DNA of 64,000 nucleotides from Paraburkholderia sp. CNPSo 3274 (lineage in GTDB: Bacteria; Pseudomonadota; Gammaproteobacteria; Burkholderiales; Burkholderiaceae), in the NCBI RefSeq assembly GCF_024206475.1, contig NZ_JAMBPR010000041.1, forward strand, positions 1-64,000, written 5' to 3'. A program made the position numbers and the translations under genes. Numbering within the stretch: the stretch's first letter is position 1; every line of letters begins with the position of its first letter. The notes under the pieces were generated by a model. The model ran no database searches, had not been told where the DNA came from, and saw only the letters and a program-made list of their open reading frames with translations. Positions 25,920 through 34,427 of this stretch are shown here, in pieces.

Positions 25920-26978
25920 GTGGACATGGTGGCGTCTGTGCTGGCGGTGATTGCGCATGCGGGGCAGGCCATGGTCTCGGGTGCGGACGACCTCGTGTCG
26001 TGGCTCCAGACGCTCCTCTACGTCAACGCGATACAGCCGATGCTCTTCCACGTCGGCATGATGGACGTGGACGAAGACGCCTATGACGCGCTGTACTGGG
26101 TGATCGTGGGCCTGCTCGAAGTGGGCCTGATGTACGCGCTGCTGCGCCCGCTCGAAGCGCTCGTGCCCGCGGAGAAGTGGCGCGACCGCAAGGGTGTGGG
26201 CGTCGATGCGCTCTACACGTGGGTCACGCGCCTCGGCATTCTGAACCTGCTGTTCTTCTTCACGATGCAGCCTTTCTTCGACCGTGCGCAGAGCGCGCTG
26301 CGGCTCATGGGCGTGAAGACGGTGGACCTCGACAATCTCTGGCCGGGCGTAACCACGCAGCCGCTCGTGGCGTTCGCACTTTACCTCGTGGTGCTCGACT
26401 TCTTCAGTTACTGGTATCACCGGCTTTCGCATCGCTACGGCATCTGGTGGGAGCTGCACGCCGTGCATCACAGCCAGCGCAAGATGTCGCTCTGGTGCGA
26501 TGACCGCAACCACCTCCTCGACGTGATCGGACAATCGTGCATGTTCGCCGCCGTGGCGCTCTTCATCGGCGTGCCGCCCATGCAATTCGTGGTGCTCGTC
26601 GCGCTCACGAATTTCGCGCAGAGCGTGCAGCACGCCAATATTCGCGTACATTTCGGCTGGCTCGGCGAGCGGCTCCTGGTGAGCCCGCGCTTTCACCGCC
26701 GTCATCACGCCATCGGCTATGGCCACGAGGGCACCCATTATGGATGCAACTTCGGCGTGCTGTTCCCCTGGTGGGACATGATGTTCGGCAGCGCGTCGTT
26801 CAATCGCGAGATCGAGCCCACGGGCATTCGCGACCAGCTCGAAGGCGCGCGCTATGGCGAGGGATTCTGGGCGCAGCAGGGTTATGCGTTCACCCGCATC
26901 GCGCGGCGCCTGCGTTCGCGCGCCCGCGCCGCCACTGCCGTGCAGTCCGAGGCGCGCGACGACGCCACCGTGACCTGA
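25920..26978 (+). CDS. Fatty-acid hydroxylase / sterol desaturase superfamily protein
   Basis: A 352-residue integral membrane diiron oxygenase. The histidine clusters expected for the superfamily are present: HRLSH, HAVHH and HRRHH, with hydrophobic helices around them. GGAGAG precedes GTG 25920 by 5 nt; ATG 25926 gives 350 residues. Members hydroxylate or desaturate lipids, sterols or hopanoids using O2; the substrate is not evident. It follows the beta-propeller gene in the same operon. Confidence 0.88.
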   Translation: MDMVASVLAVIAHAGQAMVSGADDLVSWLQTLLYVNAIQPMLFHVGMMDVDEDAYDALYWVIVGLLEVGLMYALLRPLEALVPAEKWRDRKGVGVDALYTWVTRLGILNLLFFFTMQPFFDRAQSALRLMGVKTVDLDNLWPGVTTQPLVAFALYLVVLDFFSYWYHRLSHRYGIWWELHAVHHSQRKMSLWCDDRNHLLDVIGQSCMFAAVALFIGVPPMQFVVLVALTNFAQSVQHANIRVHFGWLGERLLVSPRFHRRHHAIGYGHEGTHYGCNFGVLFPWWDMMFGSASFNREIEPTGIRDQLEGARYGEGFWAQQGYAFTRIARRLRSRARAATAVQSEARDDATVT

Positions 26979-27116
26979 GCGCCGGCGCGGCGTCCTTGCC
27001 CTTCCTCTCACCCGTCTTACCCGCCGTGCGCGCGGTGGTTTATGCTGTTGGCTTGGTCGCACCGATTTCGCCGACACTGTGTTCTCTACCTGTCCTTTTC
27101 GCCGTATTCCGCTCGC

Positions 27117-27950
27117 ATGAATGACCTGTTGCGCTCGTTCGGACGCGCGCTCGCGAGCGTGTTCCATCCCGCCATGCTGCTTCTCACCTTCGTGCCATTT
27201 CTCGTGGCGGCGGCGGTATGGGGCGCCGTGCTCTTTGTGTTCTGGCAGCCGCTGCTCGACCTCATGCGGGGCGCGCTCGCGAACTGGTCGTCGACGACCT
27301 ACCTCTATCATCTATTCGACGCGCTCGGCTTCGGCTGGCTGCGAGCGACAATCGCGCCGTTTCTGGTCATCATCCTGACGATTCCGCTCATCGTGATCAC
27401 GGTGCTGCTGCTGATCGTCGCGATCGCGATGCCGCGCGTGATCCGCCATCTTTCGAAGCGCCAGTACGGCATGATCGAGATGCGGCGCGGCGGCAGTTGG
27501 TACGGCAGCCTGCTCTATTCGCTCGTCACGACCATCGTCTGCCTGATCGTGATGATCGTGACGCTGCCGCTGTGGCTCATTCCGCCGTTCTTCGCGCTCA
27601 TTCCGCCGCTGTTGTGGGGCTGGCTCACGTATCGTGTGATGACCTACGATGCGCTCGCGCTGCACGCAAGCGTCGAGGAGCGCCGCGCGCTGGTGCGTAG
27701 TCACCGCCTGCCGCTGCTCGTGATCGGCGTGGTGAGCGGACTGCTCGGCTCGCTGCCCACGGCGATCTGGGCCGTGTCCGCGTGGCTGCTGCTGTTCTTC
27801 CCGGTGCTGGCGGCGGTGACCATCTGGATCTATGCGTTCATTCTGGTGTTCACGGCGCTCTGGTTCGGGCACTACTGCCTGCGCGCGCTTCAGCGCATGC
27901 GCGCGCACGAAGTGCAGCAGGCGTCCGGCGACGTGACGATCGTGCACTGA
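27117..27950 (+). CDS. EI24-domain (CysZ-like) membrane protein
   Basis: A 277-residue integral membrane protein with long hydrophobic stretches and the EI24/etoposide-induced family pattern, including the conserved Trp/Tyr-rich LLWGWLTYRVMTYDAL segment. The family includes the sulfate transporter CysZ; whether this one moves sulfate is not shown. An in-frame ATG at 27042 exists, but the family start MNDLLRSFGRAL at 27117 fits better. It is 36 bp upstream of the CinA-like gene. Confidence 0.82.
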   Translation: MNDLLRSFGRALASVFHPAMLLLTFVPFLVAAAVWGAVLFVFWQPLLDLMRGALANWSSTTYLYHLFDALGFGWLRATIAPFLVIILTIPLIVITVLLLIVAIAMPRVIRHLSKRQYGMIEMRRGGSWYGSLLYSLVTTIVCLIVMIVTLPLWLIPPFFALIPPLLWGWLTYRVMTYDALALHASVEERRALVRSHRLPLLVIGVVSGLLGSLPTAIWAVSAWLLLFFPVLAAVTIWIYAFILVFTALWFGHYCLRALQRMRAHEVQQASGDVTIVH

Positions 27951-27985
27951 CGCTCCATCCTCAAGACAATCCAACGAGGCGACAC

Positions 27986-28843
27986 ATGGCATTTGGCGTC
28001 ATCATCATCGGCGACGAGATTCTCTCGGGGCGCCGCTCCGACAAGCATCTGCCGAAGGTCATCGAACTGCTCGGCGCGCGCGGCCTATCGCTCGAGTGGG
28101 CCCAGTACGTGGGCGACGACCCCGAGCGCATCACCGAGACGCTGCGGCGCTCGTTCGCTTCGGGCGACATCGTGTTCTCGACGGGCGGCATCGGCGCGAC
28201 GCCGGACGACCACACGCGCCAGTGCGCAGCTGCGGCGCTGGGCGTGCCGCTCGCGTTGCACCCTGACGCCGAGGCGGCTATCCGTGAGCGTATCCGCGAC
28301 ATGCACACGGGTGCCGATCCCGTGAACTACCAGTCGCCCGAGAATCTGCACCGCTTCCAGATGGGCACGTTCCCCCAGGGCTGCGAGATCATCCCGAACG
28401 GCTACAACAAGATTCCGGGTTTTTCGATTCGCGATCATTACTTCGTGCCCGGTTTCCCCGTGATGGCCTGGCCGATGATCGAGTGGGTGCTCGACACGAA
28501 GTACGCACACCTGCATCACCAGACGCCGCACGCCGAGAAGTCGCTGCTCGTGTTCGAGCTGCCGGAGTCGACGCTCACGCCGCTCATGGAGCGCATTGAG
28601 CGCGATTTTTCGGGCGTGCGGGTGTTCAGCCTGCCGAGCGTGGGCGATACGGAGCGCGGCGGTATTTATGCGCGCCGACACATCGATCTGGGCGTGAAGG
28701 GCGAGCCCGAGGCCGTGGCGGCCGCCTTCGTGAAGCTGCGCGAAGGCGTGCACGAGCTGGGCGGCGATGTGGTCGAGCCGGCGGCGCCGGGCGAGGGCTC
28801 GCCCGATCGCGAGCGCCGCAGCGGGCCGCGCGCCGGCTTTTGA
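27986..28843 (+). CDS. Molybdopterin-binding (CinA N-terminal type) protein
   Basis: A 285-residue protein consisting of a MoaB/MogA-like fold: IIIGDEILSGRR at the start and STGGIGATPDD, the family's nucleotide/pterin-binding glycine motif. It corresponds to the N-terminal COG1058 domain of CinA and lacks the C-terminal nicotinamide-nucleotide amidase domain. COG1058 enzymes in some bacteria are ADP-ribose pyrophosphatases in NAD recycling, so an NAD-salvage role is possible. GAGG precedes ATG 27986. Confidence 0.85.
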   Translation: MAFGVIIIGDEILSGRRSDKHLPKVIELLGARGLSLEWAQYVGDDPERITETLRRSFASGDIVFSTGGIGATPDDHTRQCAAAALGVPLALHPDAEAAIRERIRDMHTGADPVNYQSPENLHRFQMGTFPQGCEIIPNGYNKIPGFSIRDHYFVPGFPVMAWPMIEWVLDTKYAHLHHQTPHAEKSLLVFELPESTLTPLMERIERDFSGVRVFSLPSVGDTERGGIYARRHIDLGVKGEPEAVAAAFVKLREGVHELGGDVVEPAAPGEGSPDRERRSGPRAGF

Positions 28844-28949
28844 ATCAGCGTGTGAAGGTGCGCCGCGTACGGCGGCAGGGCAGGCGGCGCATCATCGGCG
28901 TGTCACACGGGGCGCTCAGAGTGGCCCGTTGGGTTGGAGTGGAGCGGTC

Positions 28950-29414
28950 TTAGGCGCCGATCCACGGCAGGCCTCGGAAGCACCAGCCGGTGACGGTCTT
29001 GCGGTGCCCCTGGCCGTCCTTGTCGCCTTCGAAACCTTCGAGCAGGTCATAGGCCTTCGTGAAACCGGCCTTTGTGGCCTCGATGGCGGCGAGCTTGGAG
29101 CGCGCTGCGCTGCGGCACAGGAACAGCACGGGCGCGTCGGCTTCCACGGCGCTCTTGAGCTGGGTGAGGAACTCGGCGTTGGGCACGCCGCCCGGATAGC
29201 GGGTCCATTCGACGTGCGAGTATTGGCCGTCGCCCACGACGGGACGGCCGACCCAGTCGAGTTCAGCGCGCGTGCGCACGTCGACGAGGCGCGCACGCGG
29301 ATCGAGCTGCAGAAGCTCGAATGCCTCTGCGGGCGATACCGCGCCCGCGTAGGGCAGCTGGTTCTCGACGCGGCGCTGCTCGGCCTGGGCGTACAACTGT
29401 TCGAGCGTACTCAT
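28950..29414 (-). CDS. Rhodanese-domain protein
   Basis: A 154-residue single-domain sulfurtransferase. ARLVDVRTRAEL is the first conserved block, and the active-site loop CRSAARS carries the catalytic Cys (about residue 100). It would transfer sulfane sulfur to a thiophilic acceptor such as cyanide in vitro; the physiological acceptor is unknown. It is transcribed away from glnA, sharing the 465-bp intergenic region. Confidence 0.88.
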   Translation of the reverse strand: MSTLEQLYAQAEQRRVENQLPYAGAVSPAEAFELLQLDPRARLVDVRTRAELDWVGRPVVGDGQYSHVEWTRYPGGVPNAEFLTQLKSAVEADAPVLFLCRSAARSKLAAIEATKAGFTKAYDLLEGFEGDKDGQGHRKTVTGWCFRGLPWIGA

Positions 29415-29571
29415 GACAACGGATCTCCTGTTTCGCGTTGGACCAAAAAACCATTCTAGCGCGTGGGGACCGAGCGGGTAGGACCGTCCCGACAAGGTGA
29501 AACCGCACGGACGCGATGCGCTGGGCGCAACAAAGGGCGCGATGCATTGAAATGGTGCGCGAGAGAGGTTT

Positions 29572-29724
29572 TGCACCATAATGAAGAGAGACTCGCGCGC
29601 CAAATTCGGGATTGCACGAATTTGGTGCCGATGAGCCGCCACGTTGGTGGCTCCACAAAAGCGCGGCGCACGATTTTTGACTCCAAGTGCGTGTCGCGAA
29701 AGGGTTTTGCGCCACGTTGGCGCA
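29572..29724 (+). promoter_or_regulatory. Three NtrC-type binding sites upstream of glnA
   Basis: Each fits the 17-bp TGCACCA-N3-TGGTGCA plan. Site 1: 29572-29588, perfect left half and poor right half. Site 2: 29613-29629, TGCACGA-ATT-TGGTGCC. Site 3: 29708-29724, TGCGCCA-CGT-TGGCGCA, a perfect palindrome. Sites 1 and 2 lie well upstream of the sigma-54 box, as enhancers do; site 3 abuts it. Confidence 0.65.
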
Positions 29725-29728
29725 TGCA

Positions 29729-29744
29729 TGGCATGGAAGCTGCT
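29729..29744 (+). promoter_or_regulatory. Sigma-54 promoter of glnA
   Basis: TGGCATGGAAGCTGCT matches the -24/-12 consensus TGGCAC-N5-TTGCW with the correct GG-to-GC spacing (29730-29731 and 29742-29743). It gives a leader of roughly 125 nt before the glnA ATG. Confidence 0.7.
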
Positions 29745-29879
29745 TTATATGTCTCGATCGATTCGCAGCCGGCCAGCCGAGGTCAGCAGGACAGACCTGG
29801 GAAGGAGGCGGCCGGCGGGGATCAACAAGATTGGGACGGCGGCAGCGTTCGCCGAAATCGTTAATCAGGAGAATAGGTT

Positions 29880-31295
29880 ATGAGTAAATCCGTGGCCGAC
29901 GTCATGCAACTCGTCAAGGACGAAGACGTCAAGTTTGTCGACTTCCGCTTCACGGACACGCGCGGCAAGGAGCAGCACGTTTCGGTTCCGCTGTCGGCAT
30001 TCGACGAAGACAAGTTCGAGTCGGGTCATGCGTTTGACGGTTCGTCGATCGCCGGCTGGAAGGGCATCGAAGCCTCGGACATGCTGCTCGTGCCGGACCC
30101 GAACACGGCCTTCGTCGACCCGTTCTACGAAGAATCGACGCTCGTGCTGACCTGCGACGTGGTCGAGCCGGCCGACGGCAAGGGCTACGAGCGCGACCCG
30201 CGTTCGCTCGCCAAGCGCGCTGAAGCGTACCTGAAGAGCACGGGCCTGGGCGACACCGCCTTCTTCGGTCCGGAGCCGGAATTCTTCATTTTCGACTCGG
30301 TCCAGTGGAGCGCTGACCAGTCGGGCTGCTTCGTCAAGATCGGCTCGGAAGAAGCACCGTGGTCATCGGGCAAGGAATTCGAAGGCGGCAACACCGGTCA
30401 CCGTCCGGGCACGAAGGGCGGCTACTTCCCGGTCGCGCCGGTCGACTCGTTCCAGGACATCCGCTCGGAAATGTGTCTGCTGCTCGAGCAGATCGGCATT
30501 CCGGTCGAAGTGCACCACCACGAAGTGGCGGGCCAGGGCCAGAACGAAATCGGCACGAAGTTCTCGACCCTGGTTCAGCGCGCGGACTGGACGCAGCAAC
30601 TGAAGTACATCGTCCACAACGTGGCGCACACGTATGGCAAGACGGCAACGTTTATGCCGAAGCCGGTCGTTGGCGACAACGGTTCGGGCATGCACGTTCA
30701 CCAGTCGATCTGGAAGGACGGCCAGAACCTGTTCGCGGGTAACGGCTACGCAGGTCTGTCGGAATTCGCGCTGTTCTACATCGGCGGCATCATCAAGCAC
30801 GCTCGCGCGCTGAACGCCATCACGAACCCGGGTACGAACTCGTACAAGCGTCTCGTGCCGCACTTCGAAGCGCCGGTCAAGCTCGCTTACTCGGCACGCA
30901 ACCGTTCGGCATCGATCCGTATTCCGCACGTGTCGAACCCGAAGGGCCGCCGTATCGAAACGCGCTTCCCGGATCCGCTCGCTAACCCGTACCTGTGCTT
31001 CTCGGCACTGATGATGGCGGGTCTGGACGGCGTGCAGAACAAGATCCACCCGGGCGAAGCCGCCGACAAGAACCTGTACGACCTGCCGCCGGAAGAGGAT
31101 GCAAAGATCCCGACCGTTTGCGCCGGCCTCGACCAGGCTCTCGACGCGCTCGACAAGGATCGCGAGTTCCTGACGCGCGGTGGTGTGTTCACCGACGGCA
31201 TGATCGACGCGTACCTCGCGCTGAAGGAAAGCGAACTGCAACGCGTGCGTATGACCACGCACCCGGTCGAGTTCGAACTGTACTACTCGCTGTAA
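29880..31295 (+). CDS. glnA: Glutamine synthetase, type I
   Basis: A 471-residue GSI, full length. Visible landmarks are DGSSIAGW in the N-terminal domain, the catalytic domain with GxEPEFF, the HHE metal ligands (VEVHHHEVAGQGQNEI), NGSGMHVHQS and the adenylylation site NLYDLPPE (Tyr400), so activity is presumably controlled by GlnE. It makes glutamine from glutamate, ammonia and ATP. The sigma-54 box and NtrC-type sites upstream indicate nitrogen control, and ntrB and ntrC follow immediately. CAGGAG precedes ATG 29880. Confidence 0.97.
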   Translation: MSKSVADVMQLVKDEDVKFVDFRFTDTRGKEQHVSVPLSAFDEDKFESGHAFDGSSIAGWKGIEASDMLLVPDPNTAFVDPFYEESTLVLTCDVVEPADGKGYERDPRSLAKRAEAYLKSTGLGDTAFFGPEPEFFIFDSVQWSADQSGCFVKIGSEEAPWSSGKEFEGGNTGHRPGTKGGYFPVAPVDSFQDIRSEMCLLLEQIGIPVEVHHHEVAGQGQNEIGTKFSTLVQRADWTQQLKYIVHNVAHTYGKTATFMPKPVVGDNGSGMHVHQSIWKDGQNLFAGNGYAGLSEFALFYIGGIIKHARALNAITNPGTNSYKRLVPHFEAPVKLAYSARNRSASIRIPHVSNPKGRRIETRFPDPLANPYLCFSALMMAGLDGVQNKIHPGEAADKNLYDLPPEEDAKIPTVCAGLDQALDALDKDREFLTRGGVFTDGMIDAYLALKESELQRVRMTTHPVEFELYYSL

Positions 31296-31303
31296 TTGGC
31301 GAT

Positions 31304-31336
31304 GGCGCTTCGCTGCACGCTACACAGCGAAGCGCC
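31304..31336 (+). terminator. Hairpin after glnA
   Basis: GGCGCTTCGCTG (31304-31315) and CAGCGAAGCGCC (31325-31336) form a perfect 12-bp stem with a 9-nt loop, but no T-run follows. It may stabilise the glnA mRNA 3' end or partly attenuate read-through into ntrBC. Confidence 0.6.
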
Positions 31337-31383
31337 GGTTCAGTTTCTTCGACTCGCAGGACGCGTGGGCGTTGGGTCTCCCA

Positions 31384-31407
31384 GGGACGGCGGTGCCGTC
31401 CCTTTTT
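31384..31407 (+). terminator. Intrinsic terminator between glnA and ntrB
   Basis: GGGACGGC (31384-31391), loop GGT, GCCGTCCC (31395-31402), then five T. It separates glnA from ntrBC. Confidence 0.85.
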
Positions 31408-31442
31408 CGTTGGGCCGCTTTGTCGCTTGTCGACGAGGCGTA

Positions 31443-31489
31443 TTGACCCGCTTGTTGACCAGCGTAGTGACCAGAATTAACGACCAGGA
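31443..31489. repeat. Four GACC repeats spaced 12-13 bp before ntrB
   Basis: GACC occurs at 31445, 31457, 31469 and 31482, the middle ones as TTGACCAG/GTGACCAG. The regular helical-turn-like spacing in an AT-richer stretch 40-85 bp before the ntrB ATG suggests an activator or repressor array, or chance. Confidence 0.4.
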
Positions 31490-31526
31490 CCGTTGCTGGT
31501 GCGCCGTGTGGCGGCCGGCCTGAAAC

Positions 31527-32669
31527 ATGGTGCTCAAGAATCTGATCAAGGCAAGAAAGGGCCACGCCGAACCGCTCTCCGACGACGCGCCGCTCGTCGA
31601 GTCGGGCCTGTTGCCCGGCTTCGAGGCGTTGCCCACTGTCGTGCTCGTGCTCGACAAGCGCACACTGCGTGTCGCCTTCGCGAATCCTTCTGCGGAGGCG
31701 ATGCTCGATCTCTCGCGCCGTCAGCTCGCGCAGATGGCGTGGTCCGATCTCTTCTCGAATGCGGACGAGCTGCTTTCGACGATTGCGTCGATCGCCGAGC
31801 ATCGCTTTCACGCGACGCGGCTCGACGCTTCGCTGGAACGCCCCGGACGCGAACCGCTGAACGTACATGTGGTCGTGGGTTTTCTCGAAAGCGCGCCCGA
31901 TTACGTGCTGCTCGAACTCTTCGAGAACGAGCGGCACCTGCGCAGCGACCGAGAGGAGCGCATTCACGACCTCACGGCGGTGAACAAGCATCTGATCCGC
32001 AATCTCGCGCACGAGATCAAGAACCCGCTCGGCGGTATTCGCGGCGCGGCGCAGTTGCTCGAATTCGAACTCGGCGCGCTGGAGCGCGACGAACTGCGCG
32101 AGTACACGCAGGTGATCATCAAGGAGTCGGACCGCCTGCAGACGCTCGTCGACCGGCTGCTGGAGCCGCACCGGCATCCGCATATCGTCGGCGACGTGAA
32201 TATTCACGAAGTGTGCGAGCGCGTGCGCGCCGTGATCCTCGCGGAATTCCCGCGCGGCCTCACCATCGAGCGCGACTACGACGTGAGCGTGCCCGACCTG
32301 CGCGGCGACAAGGAGCAATTGATCCAGGCACTGCTGAACATCGTGCGCAACGCGGCGCAGGCGCTGCGCGAACGCATTTCGCAGGGCGACGCGCGCATTG
32401 AATTGCGCACGCGCATTGCGCGCAAGGTCACGATTTCCAAACGATTATGCAAGCTGGCATTGGACTTGCATATCACTGACAACGGACCCGGCATTCCCGA
32501 GGATATTCGCGACCGCATCTTCTATCCGCTCGTCTCCGGGCGCGAGGATGGCAGCGGTCTCGGCCTCACGCTCGCGCAGACGTTCGTCCAGCAGCACGAC
32601 GGACTGATCGAAGTGGATAGCCGGCCGGGCCACACCGAGTTTCAGATATTGCTGCCGCTTGATAGTTGA
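31527..32669 (+). CDS. ntrB: Nitrogen regulation sensor histidine kinase NtrB (GlnL)
   Basis: A 380-residue cytoplasmic kinase with an N-terminal PAS domain (about residues 30-130), the H-box NLAHEIKNPL with His162 as phosphorylation site, and a C-terminal HATPase domain (ALLNIVRNAAQAL, DNGPGIP, GSGLGL). There is no membrane segment, as usual for NtrB, whose input is the PII protein. It phosphorylates or dephosphorylates NtrC, encoded 66 bp downstream. The start at ATG 31527 gives the normal length. Confidence 0.95.
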   Translation: MVLKNLIKARKGHAEPLSDDAPLVESGLLPGFEALPTVVLVLDKRTLRVAFANPSAEAMLDLSRRQLAQMAWSDLFSNADELLSTIASIAEHRFHATRLDASLERPGREPLNVHVVVGFLESAPDYVLLELFENERHLRSDREERIHDLTAVNKHLIRNLAHEIKNPLGGIRGAAQLLEFELGALERDELREYTQVIIKESDRLQTLVDRLLEPHRHPHIVGDVNIHEVCERVRAVILAEFPRGLTIERDYDVSVPDLRGDKEQLIQALLNIVRNAAQALRERISQGDARIELRTRIARKVTISKRLCKLALDLHITDNGPGIPEDIRDRIFYPLVSGREDGSGLGLTLAQTFVQQHDGLIEVDSRPGHTEFQILLPLDS

Positions 32670-32735
32670 ATCGATAGCTAAACCTGAATTTAGATTTACC
32701 GATACCGCACGCCACCAGGACTTCTGACCGATCTT

Positions 32736-34310
32736 ATGAAGCCGATCTGGATAGTAGACGACGACCAATCGATACGCTGGGTGCTCGAAAAGGCCCTTGC
32801 CCGCGAGAACTTCGCCACCCGCAGCTTTTCGAACGTGCGCGAAGCCGCGAGCGCGCTCGATCACGACAGCCCGCAGGTGCTCGTCTCCGACATCCGCATG
32901 CCGGGCGGCTCGGGCCTCGAGCTGCTGCAAACCGTGCGTGAGCGCGTGCCGGGGTTGCCCGTCATCATCATGACGGCGTTCTCCGACCTTGACAGCGCGG
33001 TCGCCGCGTTTCAGGGCGGCGCGTTCGAGTATCTCGCCAAGCCGTTCGATGTCGACAAGGCCGTCGAGCTGATTCGCCGCGCCGTGGACGAAAGCATGCG
33101 TGGCGAGCAGCAGTGGGACGAGCGTCCCGCCGAAGCGCCCGAGATGCTCGGTCAGGCGTCGGCCATGCAGGACATGTTCCGCGCCATCGGGCGGCTTTCG
33201 CATTCGGCGGCGACCGTGCTCATCACCGGCGAGTCTGGCACCGGAAAGGAGCTTGTCGCGCGCGCTTTGCACCGACATAGCCCACGCGCGAACGGGCCGT
33301 TCATCGCGCTGAACACTGCGGCGATCCCGAAGGATCTTCTGGAATCCGAACTGTTCGGCCACGAACGCGGCGCGTTTACCGGCGCGCAGGCCATGCGCCA
33401 GGGCCGCTTCGAGCAGGCCGAGAACGGCACGCTGTTCCTCGACGAAATCGGCGACATGCCGTTCGACCTGCAAACGCGTCTCTTGCGTGTGCTCTCTGAT
33501 GGGCAGTTCTACCGCGTGGGCGGGCACAACCCGCTGCGTGCGAACGTGCGCGTGATCGCCGCGACGCACCAGAACCTCGAAACGCGCGTGCGCCAGGGGC
33601 TGTTCCGCGAGGACTTGTATCACCGGCTCAACGTGATTCGCCTGCGTTTGCCTGCGCTGCGCGAGCGCAGCGAGGACATTCCGCTGCTCGCGCGCCACTT
33701 CCTCCAGAAAAGCGCGCGCGAGCTGGGCGTGGAGCCCAAGCGCGTGTCGGACGAGGCGCTTGCGTGGATGTCGTCGCTGCCGTTTCCGGGCAATGTGCGC
33801 CAGCTCGAGAATCTCGCGAACTGGCTCACCGTGATGGCGCCCGCGCAGACGATCGAGATCAAGGATCTGCCACCTGACCTCGTGCCTGCGCACGGCTCGG
33901 CGGGAGCGGCGGTGCATCTCGCTGAGGCTTCGGCCGCTTCCGAAGCGGGCGCGGGGACCAATGGCGCAGGCGGCATATCGCCGGTTGCGGGTGCCGTGGC
34001 GGGCGCGGGCTTGCTCGGCGGCGTCTCGGGCGGCGTGGTGTTCGGGACGCCGGCGTTCGGCGCGTCCAACGGCACCGCTGCCGCTGTCTCGCCGCTGAGC
34101 GTGTGGGAGAGCGGTCTGCGCACGGAAGTCGCGCGTCTCTTGCGCGAAAACAGCGCCGACGTCATGGACGAACTCTCGCGCCGCTTCGAAGCCGCCGTGA
34201 TCCGCGAGGCGCTCGACTTCACGCGCGGGCGCAAGGTCGAGGCGGCCGAGCGTCTTGGCATCGGCCGCAACACCATCACGCGCAAGATCCAGGAACTCAA
34301 TCTGGAATGA
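32736..34310 (+). CDS. ntrC: Nitrogen regulation response regulator NtrC (GlnG)
   Basis: A 524-residue sigma-54 activator. The receiver domain (phospho-acceptor Asp52 in SDIRMPGG) is followed by the AAA+ domain with Walker A GESGTGKE (165-172) and the sigma-54-contacting GAFTGA loop (212-217), then a Fis-type helix-turn-helix at the C-terminus (ERLGIGRNTITRKI). A Gly/Ala-rich linker of about 55 residues (roughly 385-440) makes it longer than the 469-residue E. coli protein. It probably activates glnA through the sites at 29572-29724. Confidence 0.95.
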   Translation: MKPIWIVDDDQSIRWVLEKALARENFATRSFSNVREAASALDHDSPQVLVSDIRMPGGSGLELLQTVRERVPGLPVIIMTAFSDLDSAVAAFQGGAFEYLAKPFDVDKAVELIRRAVDESMRGEQQWDERPAEAPEMLGQASAMQDMFRAIGRLSHSAATVLITGESGTGKELVARALHRHSPRANGPFIALNTAAIPKDLLESELFGHERGAFTGAQAMRQGRFEQAENGTLFLDEIGDMPFDLQTRLLRVLSDGQFYRVGGHNPLRANVRVIAATHQNLETRVRQGLFREDLYHRLNVIRLRLPALRERSEDIPLLARHFLQKSARELGVEPKRVSDEALAWMSSLPFPGNVRQLENLANWLTVMAPAQTIEIKDLPPDLVPAHGSAGAAVHLAEASAASEAGAGTNGAGGISPVAGAVAGAGLLGGVSGGVVFGTPAFGASNGTAAAVSPLSVWESGLRTEVARLLRENSADVMDELSRRFEAAVIREALDFTRGRKVEAAERLGIGRNTITRKIQELNLE

Positions 34311-34332
34311 GTGTGTATTAGCATGTGGCATC

Positions 34333-34362
34333 GGGCCGGCCTCGCGCAACGCGAGCCGGCCC
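34333..34362 (+). terminator. Hairpin after ntrC
   Basis: GGGCCGG and CTCGCG pair with CGCGAG and CCGGCCC around a CAA loop, with one bulged C. There is no T-run, so termination efficiency is uncertain. Confidence 0.5.
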
Positions 34363-34427
34363 GGCGCGCAGTGCACCGGCGCGCACACAGGGCATAATCG
34401 ACGCTGTTTTCCTGTCGACGACCGATC

